Positions 10,441-22,523 of a stretch of 64,000 bases of DNA are shown here, in pieces (position 1 is the first letter of the stretch; the number at the start of each line of letters is the position of its first letter). The notes below the pieces were generated by a model. It was not told where the DNA came from. It made no database searches and saw nothing but the letters and a program-made list of their open reading frames with translations. The stretch comes from Atrichornis clamosus (lineage: Eukaryota; Chordata; Aves; Passeriformes; Menuridae), in contig WBMZ01005506.1 of NCBI GenBank assembly GCA_013400975.1, positions 1-64,000 on the forward strand, in the 5' to 3' direction. The position numbers and the translations under genes are program-made.

Positions 10441-13400
10441 TTTTCTCATTTTCTCATATTCTCTGGGAAACTTTCCTAAACATGTGAGAGAGAGGCACCT
10501 GGGCTCTTTTATCTGACTGTTGACCATCTGTCATAGCAGTGAAACTCCTGGAAGGTACTAAATTTGTTGAGGTATACTAAAGTGCTGGGAGGCAGTTTAT
10601 ATTTCCATTACCATCACTTGCATCTTAATATAGAAGGAGGAAGAGGGAAATAAATATTAATGGAGTTAAGTACTTTTGATCATGCTTCAACGAAAGTCTC
10701 AATACGATTAAGGAAAGATGCTGCTCTGGGCCTCTTGGCTGGCACAGACAGGGGCTGCCAAGTGGCTGGGATTGCAGCTCCAGCTGGATCCCATGGCTGA
10801 GTCTGAGCTGAGAGCGCCTCCCAGGGCCATGGACTGGCACAGGTGGCAATGTCAGTCATGTGCAAGTGAATGTCACTTGAGCAGCAGATGCTGAACATCT
10901 GCAAAGAGGGTTTTAGAGGTGGACTGCCGATCGGGAGATCGAGAGGCATCATGGAATCTCATGACTACCCTGCACCACAATGAACTGAAACTCATTACAT
11001 GGTCAAGACAGCCAGTGAAAGGTTTGTGTAACTCAGCGTCTTGTGTCCAGAAGTAGCTAATAGCATCTGTACAGAGAGGAGTGTAAAAGCATGGCATAAG
11101 TGCAGGGTGCTTCTTCAGAGATGTGTCACACTGGGGCTTGCTTAAACCAGGGATAGATATTCCTCTACTTCAAGCTGTAAAGCAAAGAAGAAAAGTGTTA
11201 CAGTGTGGGGGAGGAAAAGAAAGAAAACTGTGCCTGTGTGGAGCAAACCATGACTCTGCAGGCAGCCTGAGGTGTTCTTTGGCTGGAGGGATTTTTAAAA
11301 GCATTTTTTTCATGTACTTTCTGTGTGCAATTTCCTAAATTAATTGATACTTTTCTCCATAAGGATTATACTGCCTATGTTTGCCATCTCAGAAGCTGTG
11401 CACCTGTCAGACCTTCTGCTTGTTATCTAATGTGTGTTCCCAGACTCCTTTCTTTTGCAGATCTAGATTTGAACTCATGAGAAGATGAAGTGTCCTCCCT
11501 TATCTATTCCTTCTTCTCCCTGTAAAAGTCAGGCTGTTAGCATGTGAGGGGGAAGTGCATCTCTATTGCATCCTGCCGCGGTCCTGATAAATTCAGCAGC
11601 GTGTGGCAGTGAAGTGCTTGGCAGGCCTCTAAGATAAGTAAGATAAATGCTGTGCACTTTTCTAGTGAAGGTCTTCATACAAATGTGGAGCTGCTTCGGC
11701 TGTGATTTGGGCCTCTTGCTCAGAGTGCTGCTGTATTTTCCCATCTGCTGCATAAGGCCAAGACTTATTTGTGAAACTTGGGAGTTTGGAGAAGGGAGAT
11801 AGTAGGTCACATAATGCCTATTGTGAAAGCAATAAGAGTACTGCTAATAGACATTATTGTTACAAGTGCTGGGAAACCTGGCTTTATCCATCTCTTGTGA
11901 GGATACAAACTGTTCAGAGAAGTCCTGAGGCAGCTCCAAGCAGCATAGGTCTCATTTTGACTCAAACCCTCTGCAGAAAGACCATGCAACTCTTGGACCT
12001 GGCACTGCTATGTCAGGACAAAGAAAAAAGGGAAATCAGCAGTTGACATACAGCCATACAACTCCTTCTTCACCAGGCATTTCTTCTTATTCCTGTCAAG
12101 TACCAGGTTTTTCAAATTATTCAGGGAGGGAAAAAAGTATAGAAAAATCCCTTTTCTCTTTTTTCATATGCATCATATGTCATATATGAGGGTGGACTTG
12201 CCTTGGTAATGGGATATTCACCCAGACATCAGCCCAGGGAAATACATTGCTACTAGGGCTGAGACTGCTGGGAACTTTAAGCCAAGACTTAGTGTCTTCA
12301 GTTTTGACAGTATAATTCAGTATTGAGTTGTGGATGCCTGCAAGCCTGGGCTGGTATCAGCTGTACTAGTAAAAGTGAAGCTGGTGTTTATAGACAGGAC
12401 AAGTCTGTGGTCGCCCCAGTTTACACAGCGTGGCAGCAAAAATGATTGTCGTGCTTGCCTGCTGCTTCCTGACCTGTCCCGTTCCATGCTATGTATTTAC
12501 GCTGTGCTGCTCTCTCTAGGCTGTGCTGTGCTATCTGTGCCGTGCTGTGATCTGTGCTTGAGACACTCCTCCCACCCCGAGGTACTGTGAGTGAGGCTCT
12601 GAGATTTTCTGAATGACAGTGGTAGGACAGCGTAGAGTAGATGAAAATCTAATCTCTTCAATCCACTCTACCGCAGCAGGTAGACAATTTAATTCTCTAA
12701 GGCTGACATTATTTTCACAGACACTAAGTTTTACATGAGGAGGTGAAGAATTTTAATTAAACTGAAGCAGAGCATTGAAGGTGGGCAGAAGATACATAAT
12801 TTTGTGTTTGTTACATCTGTTCAGGCAGTGTTTTAAACAAATAATGTCCTCTTTGCCAGATAGATTTTTGGTAAATTCTTTATCTAGTGGTCTGTGTAAT
12901 TTTAACATTTCATTTTGTAACACACTCTGCTATAAAACAAAATTATAATAGTGCGTCAGTGAAAAGATGCCAACTTCTTATTGCAGTGGTTTCAGCTCCA
13001 ATTCATTTGAATGAAAAAAACATTTCAAAATTATATATGATTGATTCCTTCAGCTACAAAATAGGCAGATACTCATGATCCTCCTCTTTTATTATTGAAC
13101 TTATTGAAATATAAGGTAAAATATGTTGGTTAACCTATTACATAAAGACCATAAAACTGTCATTTTTCTGGTACTATAGAAAGTGCCTTCAGACTGTGAA
13201 CAAATGCCTGCTTTTTCCAGCTGTGATCTGTGCTTTAATTTTACTGGCATGTTATTATGCTGTCCTGTTCTCAAGTTCTTTACACATTTCAGAAACAATG
13301 CAATAGTGCAACAGGGTTTCCTTTCCTTATACTTACTGAGAGAAATACAACCCCCAGTCACTCTGAGTTGCACAGGCATTTCCCAGCCTTGTTTTCCAAA

Positions 13401-15914
13401 GAAGAAGCTGTCAGAAGCACACAAAGCCTGTTGTCGAGTCATTTATTATATTTGAACTGTGGTTGAGATTGGAGCCCGCAGCTGAGATCAAGACTCCATC
13501 AATCTAGGCAATATATAGCCATGCTGTAGAAGACAATTTTTACCCAATTACTGGGCAGAGTGGGCAGAAAACATGACATTAGAGGGGCATGCTAAATCTA
13601 CACTATCAGCTAGCCCTGGAAGGAGTCACTGGTGGGTCATAGCAGGCACCTTCCAGGCTGATGGCCACTTCCTCCACCACCCAGCTCCCAGCATCATGCC
13701 ACCATGAAAACACACGGAGACTGCATACCTCTTCCCTGTGCTGAGCCCACTGAGCTGTCACAGAGATGAAGGTCATGGGGTACAGGGTAGGGGCTGCATC
13801 CTCAGCTGTGCTACTTCACCTGTCGTATTCCAAGCAGGCGAGGTTCACAGACAACTCAAGGTTTGTCTGTGGTTTTAATAGCAAATTTTCCCAAACGAGA
13901 CTGGGTGTCATTTAGCACAGCCCAGTGCACCAGGAGGTGGCATGATCTTACCCAGCTTACCCAGTGCCATCAGGCGAGGCCAGTTGCTGCTCTCAGCATG
14001 GGATAAGGCTTCCTCTGTTATGCAGCAAGGATGGTTTTACATCTCCATGTCATAAGAGCCCTTCTGAGAAGCCTTTGCCTGGCACTGTCCATGGCCCTGG
14101 CAGTGTCCATGGCCCTGGCAGATTGTAGTGAAGACAAAATGGACCATCAAATGGCACTATTTGGCATGTGGAGTGAGAAATGACTAAGGCCACGAACTTG
14201 TGAGGAATAAAGGATGTGTCCCTGGACATGGTAACTGAGCTCAAAGAACAGAGAAGGACATTGCCCCATGTGCCTCCTTCATACCTCTCCTTTGAGCGGT
14301 AGAAGGAATTAGGCTTTCTTAGCTGCAGTCCCAAAAGGAATTCACCATATGTTCTAGTACAAACCAATAGATCATGTACCCAACAGGGCTGTTTGAGTGG
14401 ATTAGTCGTGGTTTGTGGCATTTATAACAAGGACAAATAGGAAAAGTACCATCTTTCACTATATGTGAAGGTTGTGCCTGAGCAATTATGTTGAGGAAAC
14501 TGTATTAAAGTGGAGTGATGTCATAAAGGCTTCTTCATTGTACAAAATGACATCACTTTTTCCCCACCATGTTTTTGAACATGTTCCTGCAACTGTTATC
14601 CAATTTGCCAGATGAGGGCTGTGAAATAGAAGCCTCTAGTTCAATCTTTGATAGGTCTAATTTTTTTCTTGGAGCTGAAGTTGCTAACTTTAATAGCTAG
14701 ATTTGACCTAAATCTATGAAGGTCAAAGATAGCTCTATGGAGTTTTTATTTCAAACTATGTATTTCACCAGCTGTGGTATAGCATACTTTATTCTATAAA
14801 AGAAAAAAGACAATGAATGAAATATTTTTGCTGAGTAAGTCTGACCTTGGTAGTAATTTGCAAGTGTTGAGTGTAGTTGCACAGCTGCATGGGCAGCTGC
14901 ATAGGTAAAACTATAGTCATTAGGCAAAAAATATCTCAAAAAGAAACCATGCACTAAAACACTGTGGTCAGAAATATGCAAAATAAGAAATCCTTAAAAA
15001 ATTCCCACCAGTAACAGGGAAAATCTTCTTGATTGGTGGGTTTTGCCTGGGTCCAAAATGATAAAAAGTCAACGGTCATAAAGTTGTGCTGTAGTACATA
15101 TCATTTAAAAAGCAATTTTCCCTCCATTTGCAGGAAAGCTTCGTATTCGATTGATCGCATTGCTTTTTGCTTGCATTTTAACTGTACAGATTGATGACTA
15201 CCGTATTTTACATGTAGGACCTGAGCAAATAAACTAATTTTACTATAATACTATTTATGGGACACCTTCAAGGGATATTTACATTCTTCATATAATACTT
15301 ATATCCTGATACATTTGGTTATGACTAATGGTTTTCCTTCAGGTTGTTTACTCTGTTGTGTGACTTGGCAAAGATGATTTCACTAAACAAGGAGTAATTT
15401 TGTTTGTTTGTTTTCCCCAGGTTGGTTCATTTGTCAATCAAAACAATGCCTCACAGGAAAGGACAGGTGCTGTCTCACAGAGCATGCCTAATAATTTACC
15501 AGTTAGAGGTGGAAAATTCTACCAGAGTTGACATAATGGCTTCTTTTTATTCTTTTGCACTCAGTTTGAGATAATTGTCTTAGTGTAAGCTGTACTGTGT
15601 CTGCACTGCTGCAAGGAAAGACCCTGACCTGTAAGCATCTCTTTTCCTGACATGCTCTGTGGTCTTGTTTGTGGGGATGGAGCATCACGGTAGAATACAG
15701 ATGCCTCTACAAGTAGGAGGTACGTCAGGAAAGGACACATTTCTGAAAAACCCACTAGAAATCATCTGTTTCATCCATCACCCAAGAACTTCAAGGAATC
15801 TAAAACTTCCTACTTTAGTTTCCCAAGGATGAATGAAAGGCATAATTACTCAATCAGGGTTGAAATCTACAGCCAAACAAATAAATCAGACGGCTGCAAG
15901 TTAGGTAATGTAAT
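10441..15914. other. Gene-free stretch; unique sequence with minor simple repeats
   Basis: No exon-like frame with recognisable content. 12500-12570 has a short run of imperfect GCTGT units. 14079-14121 carries an 18-bp unit repeated about 2.4 times. Around 15060-15250 the sequence is repeat-free with several homeodomain-like TAAT and ATTGAT motifs and could be a conserved non-coding element, but this cannot be tested without an alignment. Otherwise nothing seen. Confidence 0.5.
14079..14121. repeat. 18-bp tandem repeat, about 2.4 units
   Basis: The unit CTGGCACTGTCCATGGCC at 14079-14096 is repeated at 14097-14114 with one change (CAC to CAG) and a third partial unit follows. It is a small, local duplication with no sign of function. 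Confidence 0.85.
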
Positions 15915-16180
15915 AGTTTCAAATCAAGTAATGGCTTTAAACTGAGGAAGGATAGGTTCCTATTAGATATAAGGAAAAAATCTTTGTTGTGAGGGTGGTG
16001 AGGCACTGGAACAGGTTGCCCAGAAAAGCTGTGGATGCTCCATCCTGGGAAGTGTTTAAGGCCAGGTTAGATGGGACTTCGAGCAACCTGGTCTGGTGAA
16101 AGAAGTCTGCTCATGGCATAGGGTTGGAACTAGTTTACCTTTAAAATTCTTTCCAACCCAAACCATTCTACGACTGTACA
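15915..16180 (+). mobile_element. CR1 LINE 3' end
   Basis: Contains in order the conserved 3' blocks of avian CR1: TTAGATATAAGGAAAAAATC, GTGAGGGTGGTGAGGCACTG, GAACAGGTTGCCCAGA, TGGATGCTCCATCC and GAGCAACCTGGTCTGGTG, closing with TTCCAACCCAAACCATTCTA just before a degenerate terminal repeat. 5'-truncated, about 265 bp, no coding. The close match to consensus suggests a relatively young copy. Confidence 0.95.
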
Positions 16181-16181
16181 A

Positions 16182-19100
16182 TTTTGGCATGTCCCAGGTT
16201 TTGCTGGTGTCGGACATGCTTTGAGGGTGCATAGGAGCAAATAGCAGGGGCTAGGCAGAGGGTACCAAACCAATCTGGGCACTGTGCTCACAGATAGGGC
16301 ACTAGGGAATCTGATTGTCTCGCAGTAGCAGCTGACTTAAGTCCAAATTTTCTGTATGGAAGAGTTTTCCAGGGACGAAACGAAGCAACTGTGCTACACA
16401 CATGGCTAGGGGAACCATGGTAACTTTTAATAGGTAGGACTAATTGTATAACCTGGGACTTAGGGTTTTGTGTGTGTGTCTGTGGTTCACTTTTTGTTTT
16501 CTCTTTTTCTTTCAATTTACTCTTGGGTTTTTCTGGGGTTTGTTTGTTTTATGGGGAAGCTTATTGTTGTTTTTATTTGCATTTTTATTTTTAAGGTGAG
16601 AATCTCCCTTGAGGAGTACAAAAAGCACCTACTGAGAGGGTGATTTTACCCTGTGGAAGAGCATTCATCATCAATACCTTTATTTTTTGTAGATAGTGTA
16701 CCATCTCCCAGGTGGGGAAAAAGAGACAGAGGTCCTTAGCAAGGCCTAATGCTTCCCTGAAGATCCTACAAGCAGTCGCTCACAGCTACTGCAGGGCCAG
16801 ATCCCTGTGCCTTATTGTTCCTTGCTCTGAGAAATGCTTTTATTTTCTCACCAAGTTGGTTCTGAGAGTCTGGATGGAGGTGTAGGAATTATAGTCCCCT
16901 TCCCCTGTTTTTGTGACCCCACTGGCAGCAAAAAGCTGCACTCTTCCTTGGCAAACCTTCCTCAGAGTCCTTAGAAATATTCCTATAACAAGGGTTTGAC
17001 CAGTTGATGTTTCAGATTAAATAAAGCTTTTATTTTATTTTATTTTAAAGCAAATTTTGAAATGAATCTCCTTGTGAATGGAGATCAGTATAATAAGAAC
17101 AAAAAGCTGAATGTCCTGCTTAGTATATCCCAATTAGCACTGGATTATTAGTCTGCCAGTGTGGCAGCCCAAAAGTAGCTGGCTGCTTTTTAACACAGCT
17201 GGGCAACTCGCTAATTGTTTCTATTAATGAAGAAAGCTTCCTGTCCTCAGCTGTTTTGTAATGAAATTGTGGGTTCTTCCTTGGTTAGAAAATCAAATCA
17301 GACCACATTTGCACACATTTGTGTGACCAACAGATTGCAATTTGGATAAGAAAAACATCTAAGTTTCAAATACAGTTCATGGTTAATTAATGCCCATTCA
17401 ATGGTAATAATTAAATTTATTAGTGCATGAAATGCTATATGTGACTGAGAGAGGTTTGTTATGTTGGGAATATGGGATACAATACAGAAAGAGAAATATT
17501 AGGAAATCACTTTGGCATCAACTTGTAATGTATGTTTCTTGAAAATATTAAATAATTTTTTGGTTCAAGTAAGTATTTCGACAGCTCTTTATGGAATGAT
17601 GTGATGTAGTTTGTAATAAGCATATGACACCAAAATGCTACTAAGAGACAGTTATTTCTTGCCCCAGTCACTTGATGCAGGTGATAGTTTTGTGAGATTA
17701 ATACTCCCGTCACATAACACTTGCTTCTGTCTAGTGTTATATCCTCCCCTTTATTGTGCCTCTGAATCAAATGCAAATAAAATTATGGTGCCAACTATAT
17801 TTGACAAGAATAAAACAGCATCCTTAGTCAATTTTGTGATGCCTCTGAAAGGCCAACAGGGAATTTTTTTTTACCGATTTTACTCATCTTGTTTAGTGAT
17901 GGAATAAAAAGCCATTCCCCCACAAGGTCCCGGGCTGGATAGGTATGGTGCAGACAGCAGCCTCCTGCTCTGCTCTTTTGGCTGCTGCCTCTGCCCTGTG
18001 GTGATGCAAGTGTACTGCAGCAAATTTGCAGCAGCTGCACAAAGGCTTGTGGTTTCTAACATCTCTTGTGGTAGCAGAGAAGGCTGTGAACTGTGCACTA
18101 AAAAGAGACTGTTGTCCCTGGAGTACACACTTTGAGAGCCATGGTAATTGGGACACTGGGCCATGAGAGTGCTGACAATTTGGAACAAACTTTCCAAATG
18201 TAACTAAGAATATGAAACACAGTATGTAGGGTCTAATCCTGTGATTGTAGTGCTAGTACTGGAGTAGGAGGAATTGTGGAAATCTTTATCCATCACTGGT
18301 CCCAAGACCTACTGCCCCGTTTATGTGTGCTATGGATAAGGTCCAAAAGCTGATGCAGTACTCAGGTTATAGCATAGACCACTTTGTTACAGCAGTCTGT
18401 CAACTGACTCTTCACAAAATCCTATTACTGACCCCCTTTCCCTTTCACCTTTTCTGTCAAAATTGTTGGTATAATGTCTTTTCTGGGGTGCTGGAGAAGC
18501 ACAAGGAGATATTCATAAAAGAGAATAAGGAATGAAAGGGCATTGAGAAGACAGGGAGAAAAAGGAATTCCTGGAGGTTGCTCTAAGATCAGAGTGTGAG
18601 GTTCTTTGTTTTCTGAGAAGAAGGTGTCTTGTTATTTCACTCCAGGATGACTCTAACAAGAGTAATTGTTTGGGATTTTTTTTTCAAGGGCTATATTCCT
18701 TCAGAAGGGAGGAAAAATGCACAGGAGGAAGTATGGTTACCTTCCCTCTCCCCTATTTCTTATCCACAAGAATGAGAGCATTCTGCTAGGTGAGAGGAGA
18801 CCCAGGTTCAATGGAACACTTGCATCCTCTTTGGTGACATAATGCTGGACTTCAATTAAAGTGCCTGGGAGGTTCATATGGTCGGAGCAGCTTTAGCAGG
18901 CAGAAGTGATAAACCAGGAGTATTTTGCAGGGGGAGGACCTGAGGAATGTAAGATGCTGATAGTGGTGTTTTCTTTCTGCTGAGAGGCTAATCTAGTTGT
19001 GACTATTCAGTGCACGTCTGCCTACATCCACATTAAACAACTATTCCCCAACTGTTCCCACGAGTAAAAGGCCGTTTAGCTCTTTGTAAGTCTGCCCCAT

Positions 19101-22100
19101 GACTTCTCTGTTTGTTTTTTTTTTTTTTTTAATTCCATTCTGGAACAAATCTTCAAAGCTAGGCAAAGAATAGCTGTTAGCAGACAGTGACTTGTTCTTG
19201 GTGATAACTTGAGGAACAAAGTCACCAAATCAGCCAAGAAACTGCTTTTCTATGAGTTGAGCTCCAGCTAAGGTGGTAGGGGAGAAATAAAAAGGCCACT
19301 CACATATAGATGGAGATCTCGAGAACCAGTATGTCCTGGGTCCTTACGAGGAAGTTCTGGAAGATGCTAGAGGGCAAGATAGGTAGGAATTCTCTATGCT
19401 TATTTCAGTTATTTAGCCACAGTTTTGTCTGTCTTTTGCAGTCTGGCTATGGTTTACATGGATTGGGACATTGCAGACACATCAGTGGATAATTTCCATC
19501 TACGTCATATGTTTCTGCAGTTGTCAGTTCTAACAGAGCAGGTTATTTAAAAAAAAAAAAGAATTGGCAGTGGTTACTACAGTAAGGGAGAGATGAAGGA
19601 ATTCAGCACTCATCCCAGGGCAGCTGGCGATCATCCTTTTGGAGAGGTGCTATCCTTTTGGAGAGACCCAGGTGTCATCCAAGGCCAGGGAAGGCAACCA
19701 CTCTGACCCGAGCCTCGTGTGGCCAGGGGGTACAAGAGCAGGTAGCATTTCTGAAACAGAGCTCAGCCCGGATGGTAGCTGTAGTACTAAGCGAGGCTAT
19801 GCAGAAATATTATGCAAGTTTTTAATATTTACAAAACAAAGAATATTTCTCAAGAAAAATCTCTCTCTCTCCCATCAACTGATGCATGAAGTGAGGAAGA
19901 GTCGATGTACCACTTTTTCCAAATGTACAATAAATAAAACGTCAGCTGCTGCTAGGAAAGACTGAAAAAAATTCTCTTAAAATAGTTACCTAACCTACAC
20001 CTTTTCTTTTCAGCTGCTATAATTTCTCTGCCACTCAGCAGCCCAGAGAGCAATGCTCAGCATGTTTTACAAGCACTTCATGTAACTTGCGGAGAAGAAT
20101 AAAAAGGTCATCTTTCTAATGCTGTGTAATCCTGCACACTATTAAGTACTAAAGTTACTTCTCTTTTGAACCAATAGCACTGAAAAAAACAAGAGTGGGA
20201 GTCACGAGCATTTAAAAAGGGTTCTGTTGGGCATATATGTGATCAAAGCCAGGAACAGTCCTTTGCTGAAAGAGACATGCTATACATTTTCAAGTTGTAG
20301 GGCCTCTGTAGTCTTGCCCATGTCATAGCATATATCCTCAGCTGTGTCCAGTGGAGCTGTGCAATGGATTTGCCTTCATTTCTGTATGTCTGCTGTGTGT
20401 ATTGATTATCTGAGCAAATGGTGCTAAAGCAGTCAAGAGATATTTACCCAAATTGAAATGATAATCAGCCAGATTCATCCCTGATGTAACTGTTCCAATC
20501 AGTGTGGTTCTGTCAAGGACAAATTTGTCTCAAGAGGAGGAGAACTCCCCACAACATGCCTGTTAAACCAAAGCAGTTGCCAAAAATAAATCAGGAAAGA
20601 TAAAGCATCTCTCCAATAAAAAGAACATCTTATCGAAATTTGTGCTTCCCTGCTGGGATCCAGAAAGACGCTGTCGAGGGATGAGTTCCTGTGGCAGGGT
20701 GCTGCTGCAGGGCTCTTGTGCGCAGTGCTCGCCCAAGTGGTTGTGCTGCAGAGACTGCTGTGATCAGGCACCCTAAAGGCTTGGCCTGGGTCTCCTCCTG
20801 GGGAGGTCTCCACTGTGGAGTGGGGACAGGCAGGACCAGAGGGGACGCTGGTGGAGACCTCCTTGCCTCTTCCACAGCTACGCATCTAAGCAAAGCAGGA
20901 GCACACGTCTGGGCTGATAGACCCAACAGGCCTGTGCCCACCATGCCCAAGGCTAGTACCACTCAGGGTGGATGTGAATGAGAGACAGCTTGTCAGTGAG
21001 GCCAAAACAGAGCCCGTTTATTTATCAGCATAAACATCCCCGGGGGGCTGGATTAAATGTTTGCATGCTGGTGAAAACAGATTGTGCCAGCCGAAAGGAT
21101 GAGTCAGTCCTAAAGACAGATGCATCTTGCATTCAGTTTCTGTGCCTGCCAAACTGCCCTGCACCCTATTACTGGGGAAGCTCAAGCCTGTAGCATGATT
21201 TTCTAGTACTAGTGGATATTTTTAGTCAGGTTCTCTCCGACATCCGCTTGTAAATGCTAGCCATTAATGCAATACACATTCTGTTTGTGTCATTTTGTGC
21301 TTAGAGTTTTCTCGATGGATGGATTGTTCTGTAATGCAGGTAACCCTAATGAATAAATAAATGTCAACTCGATATTTCATAAAATAAAATACTATAGTTG
21401 TTCTCAGTAACGCGCTGAAGTAATTTCACCTTTACAGGAATTCTAGTCTCAATTTCAGTGTTTTCAAATCTATCCAATATAAATCTGAATGAACAATTCA
21501 TTATGAATAATTTATGCAGCAGATTTGACCCACTTTTCTGTTTGCAAATTACTATAATTCCTCTGTAATGGTTACATTTTCCCCTTCAGTTTTTCCCTGC
21601 AAACTTAGATTGAGGACAAGCAAGGCTATCTAAAATAAATGGTTATTTAACTCTACTTACTGTTTGTTTCCAGGCTATGGATGCAACACTTCTATGAGAA
21701 AATATGATATAGAAAACACACTTTGATTATTTAAATTTTGTATTATTCCTCTTTGAGGAAAAAGCATAGCTATAATTGGTTGTTTGCTAAGGGTTTTATG
21801 CAACTATCACTGGCACATTTATAGAATTTTTATCTTGTGATTGGTCATCTCTGCATTACTACTGTTACTAAATAGTTTATAAAGTTAATTTTATAAAGAA
21901 GCTCTAAAAAAAAATCAGTAACGGGCATAGAAAGTTCAGTGGAAACTGCAGAGTAATGTGTTTTCCTACTCTTCCCAAGGCTTTGTCTTTGAGTCTCAGT
22001 TCTTGAAAAAAACCGGCTTCATTCCTGATTGATGCAATATAGACATGGCAAGCACATTTATCTGTGGCTCTTCAGAAGGCTTTACATTCTTCTTTTTCCT

Positions 22101-22343
22101 GACATAATTTAGACAATTAAATTGTATTTGCACAATCTTTCTCACAGACTATATAGTGATAATTTTTCCTCTTTCTCTTTTTGATTACTGTCACACCTGA
22201 GTGCTGTCCTGAGATGAGGTGGTCTTGAGTGTTGTACTCTGTGTACATTTCAGAAAAGGAATTTCTAGCTGTGCATGAGGGAATGAAACCATATGCACCT
22301 TTAATAGTCCCAGTGGTTCTGATACAGAGAGTATTTTTATCTG
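16182..22343. other. Gene-free stretch; unique sequence, possible conserved non-coding elements
   Basis: No recognisable gene or interspersed repeat. 17140-17420 and 21230-21560 are repeat-free stretches rich in TAAT/ATTA-type sites and of even base composition, the look of conserved non-coding sequence, but conservation itself cannot be seen here. 20640-20960 is clearly G+C-richer with several CpGs and open frames on both strands. One - strand frame there (from an ATG near 20935) starts with a hydrophobic stretch, but there are no supporting splice or promoter signals. 19633-19665 holds a 14-bp direct repeat. Confidence 0.5.
19633..19665. repeat. 14-bp direct repeat pair
   Basis: ATCCTTTTGGAGAG occurs at 19633-19646 and again at 19652-19665, separated by five bases. 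This looks like a small slippage duplication. Confidence 0.85.
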
Positions 22344-22523
22344 TCAAACAGCTCTTTTGAAATCTTTCGTCTCTTCAATTTGTTCTTTTGTTTGCTTTTT
22401 AGAATACAGTGTGACAGCCTGTATTTCAGCCTCAATGAAGACCAGAATCAGGCAGTCATCCTTTAAAGGGATTCTTATCCCATAAAGATGGATAACTTGG
22501 TCATGGAAAGTAGAATACAGCCT
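22344..22523 (-). CDS. Possible terminal coding exon of an unidentified gene
   Basis: On the - strand a strong acceptor (a pyrimidine-rich stretch ending TTTCTTTCAG) sits directly before 22523. From there a frame of 59 codons stays open to a TGA at 22346-22344. It starts RLYSTFHDQVIHLYGI and ends EETKDFKRAV. The first half alternates hydrophobic residues in a beta-strand-like way; the last 25 residues are Lys/Glu-rich. Amino-acid usage looks protein-like, and it would begin exactly on a codon boundary (phase 0). Against it: no clear polyadenylation signal within about 240 bases downstream, no convincing upstream exon found on this strand, and a frame this short can occur by chance. I do not recognise the protein. 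Alternatives are an exon of a flanking - strand gene, a decayed exon, or coincidence. Confidence 0.3.
   Translation of the reverse strand, partial: RLYSTFHDQVIHLYGIRIPLKDDCLILVFIEAEIQAVTLYSKKQTKEQIEETKDFKRAV

Noticed and set aside
10143..10487. Frames of 77-91 codons on both strands
   Set aside because: They lie inside a CR1 3' fragment; non-coding repeat sequence.
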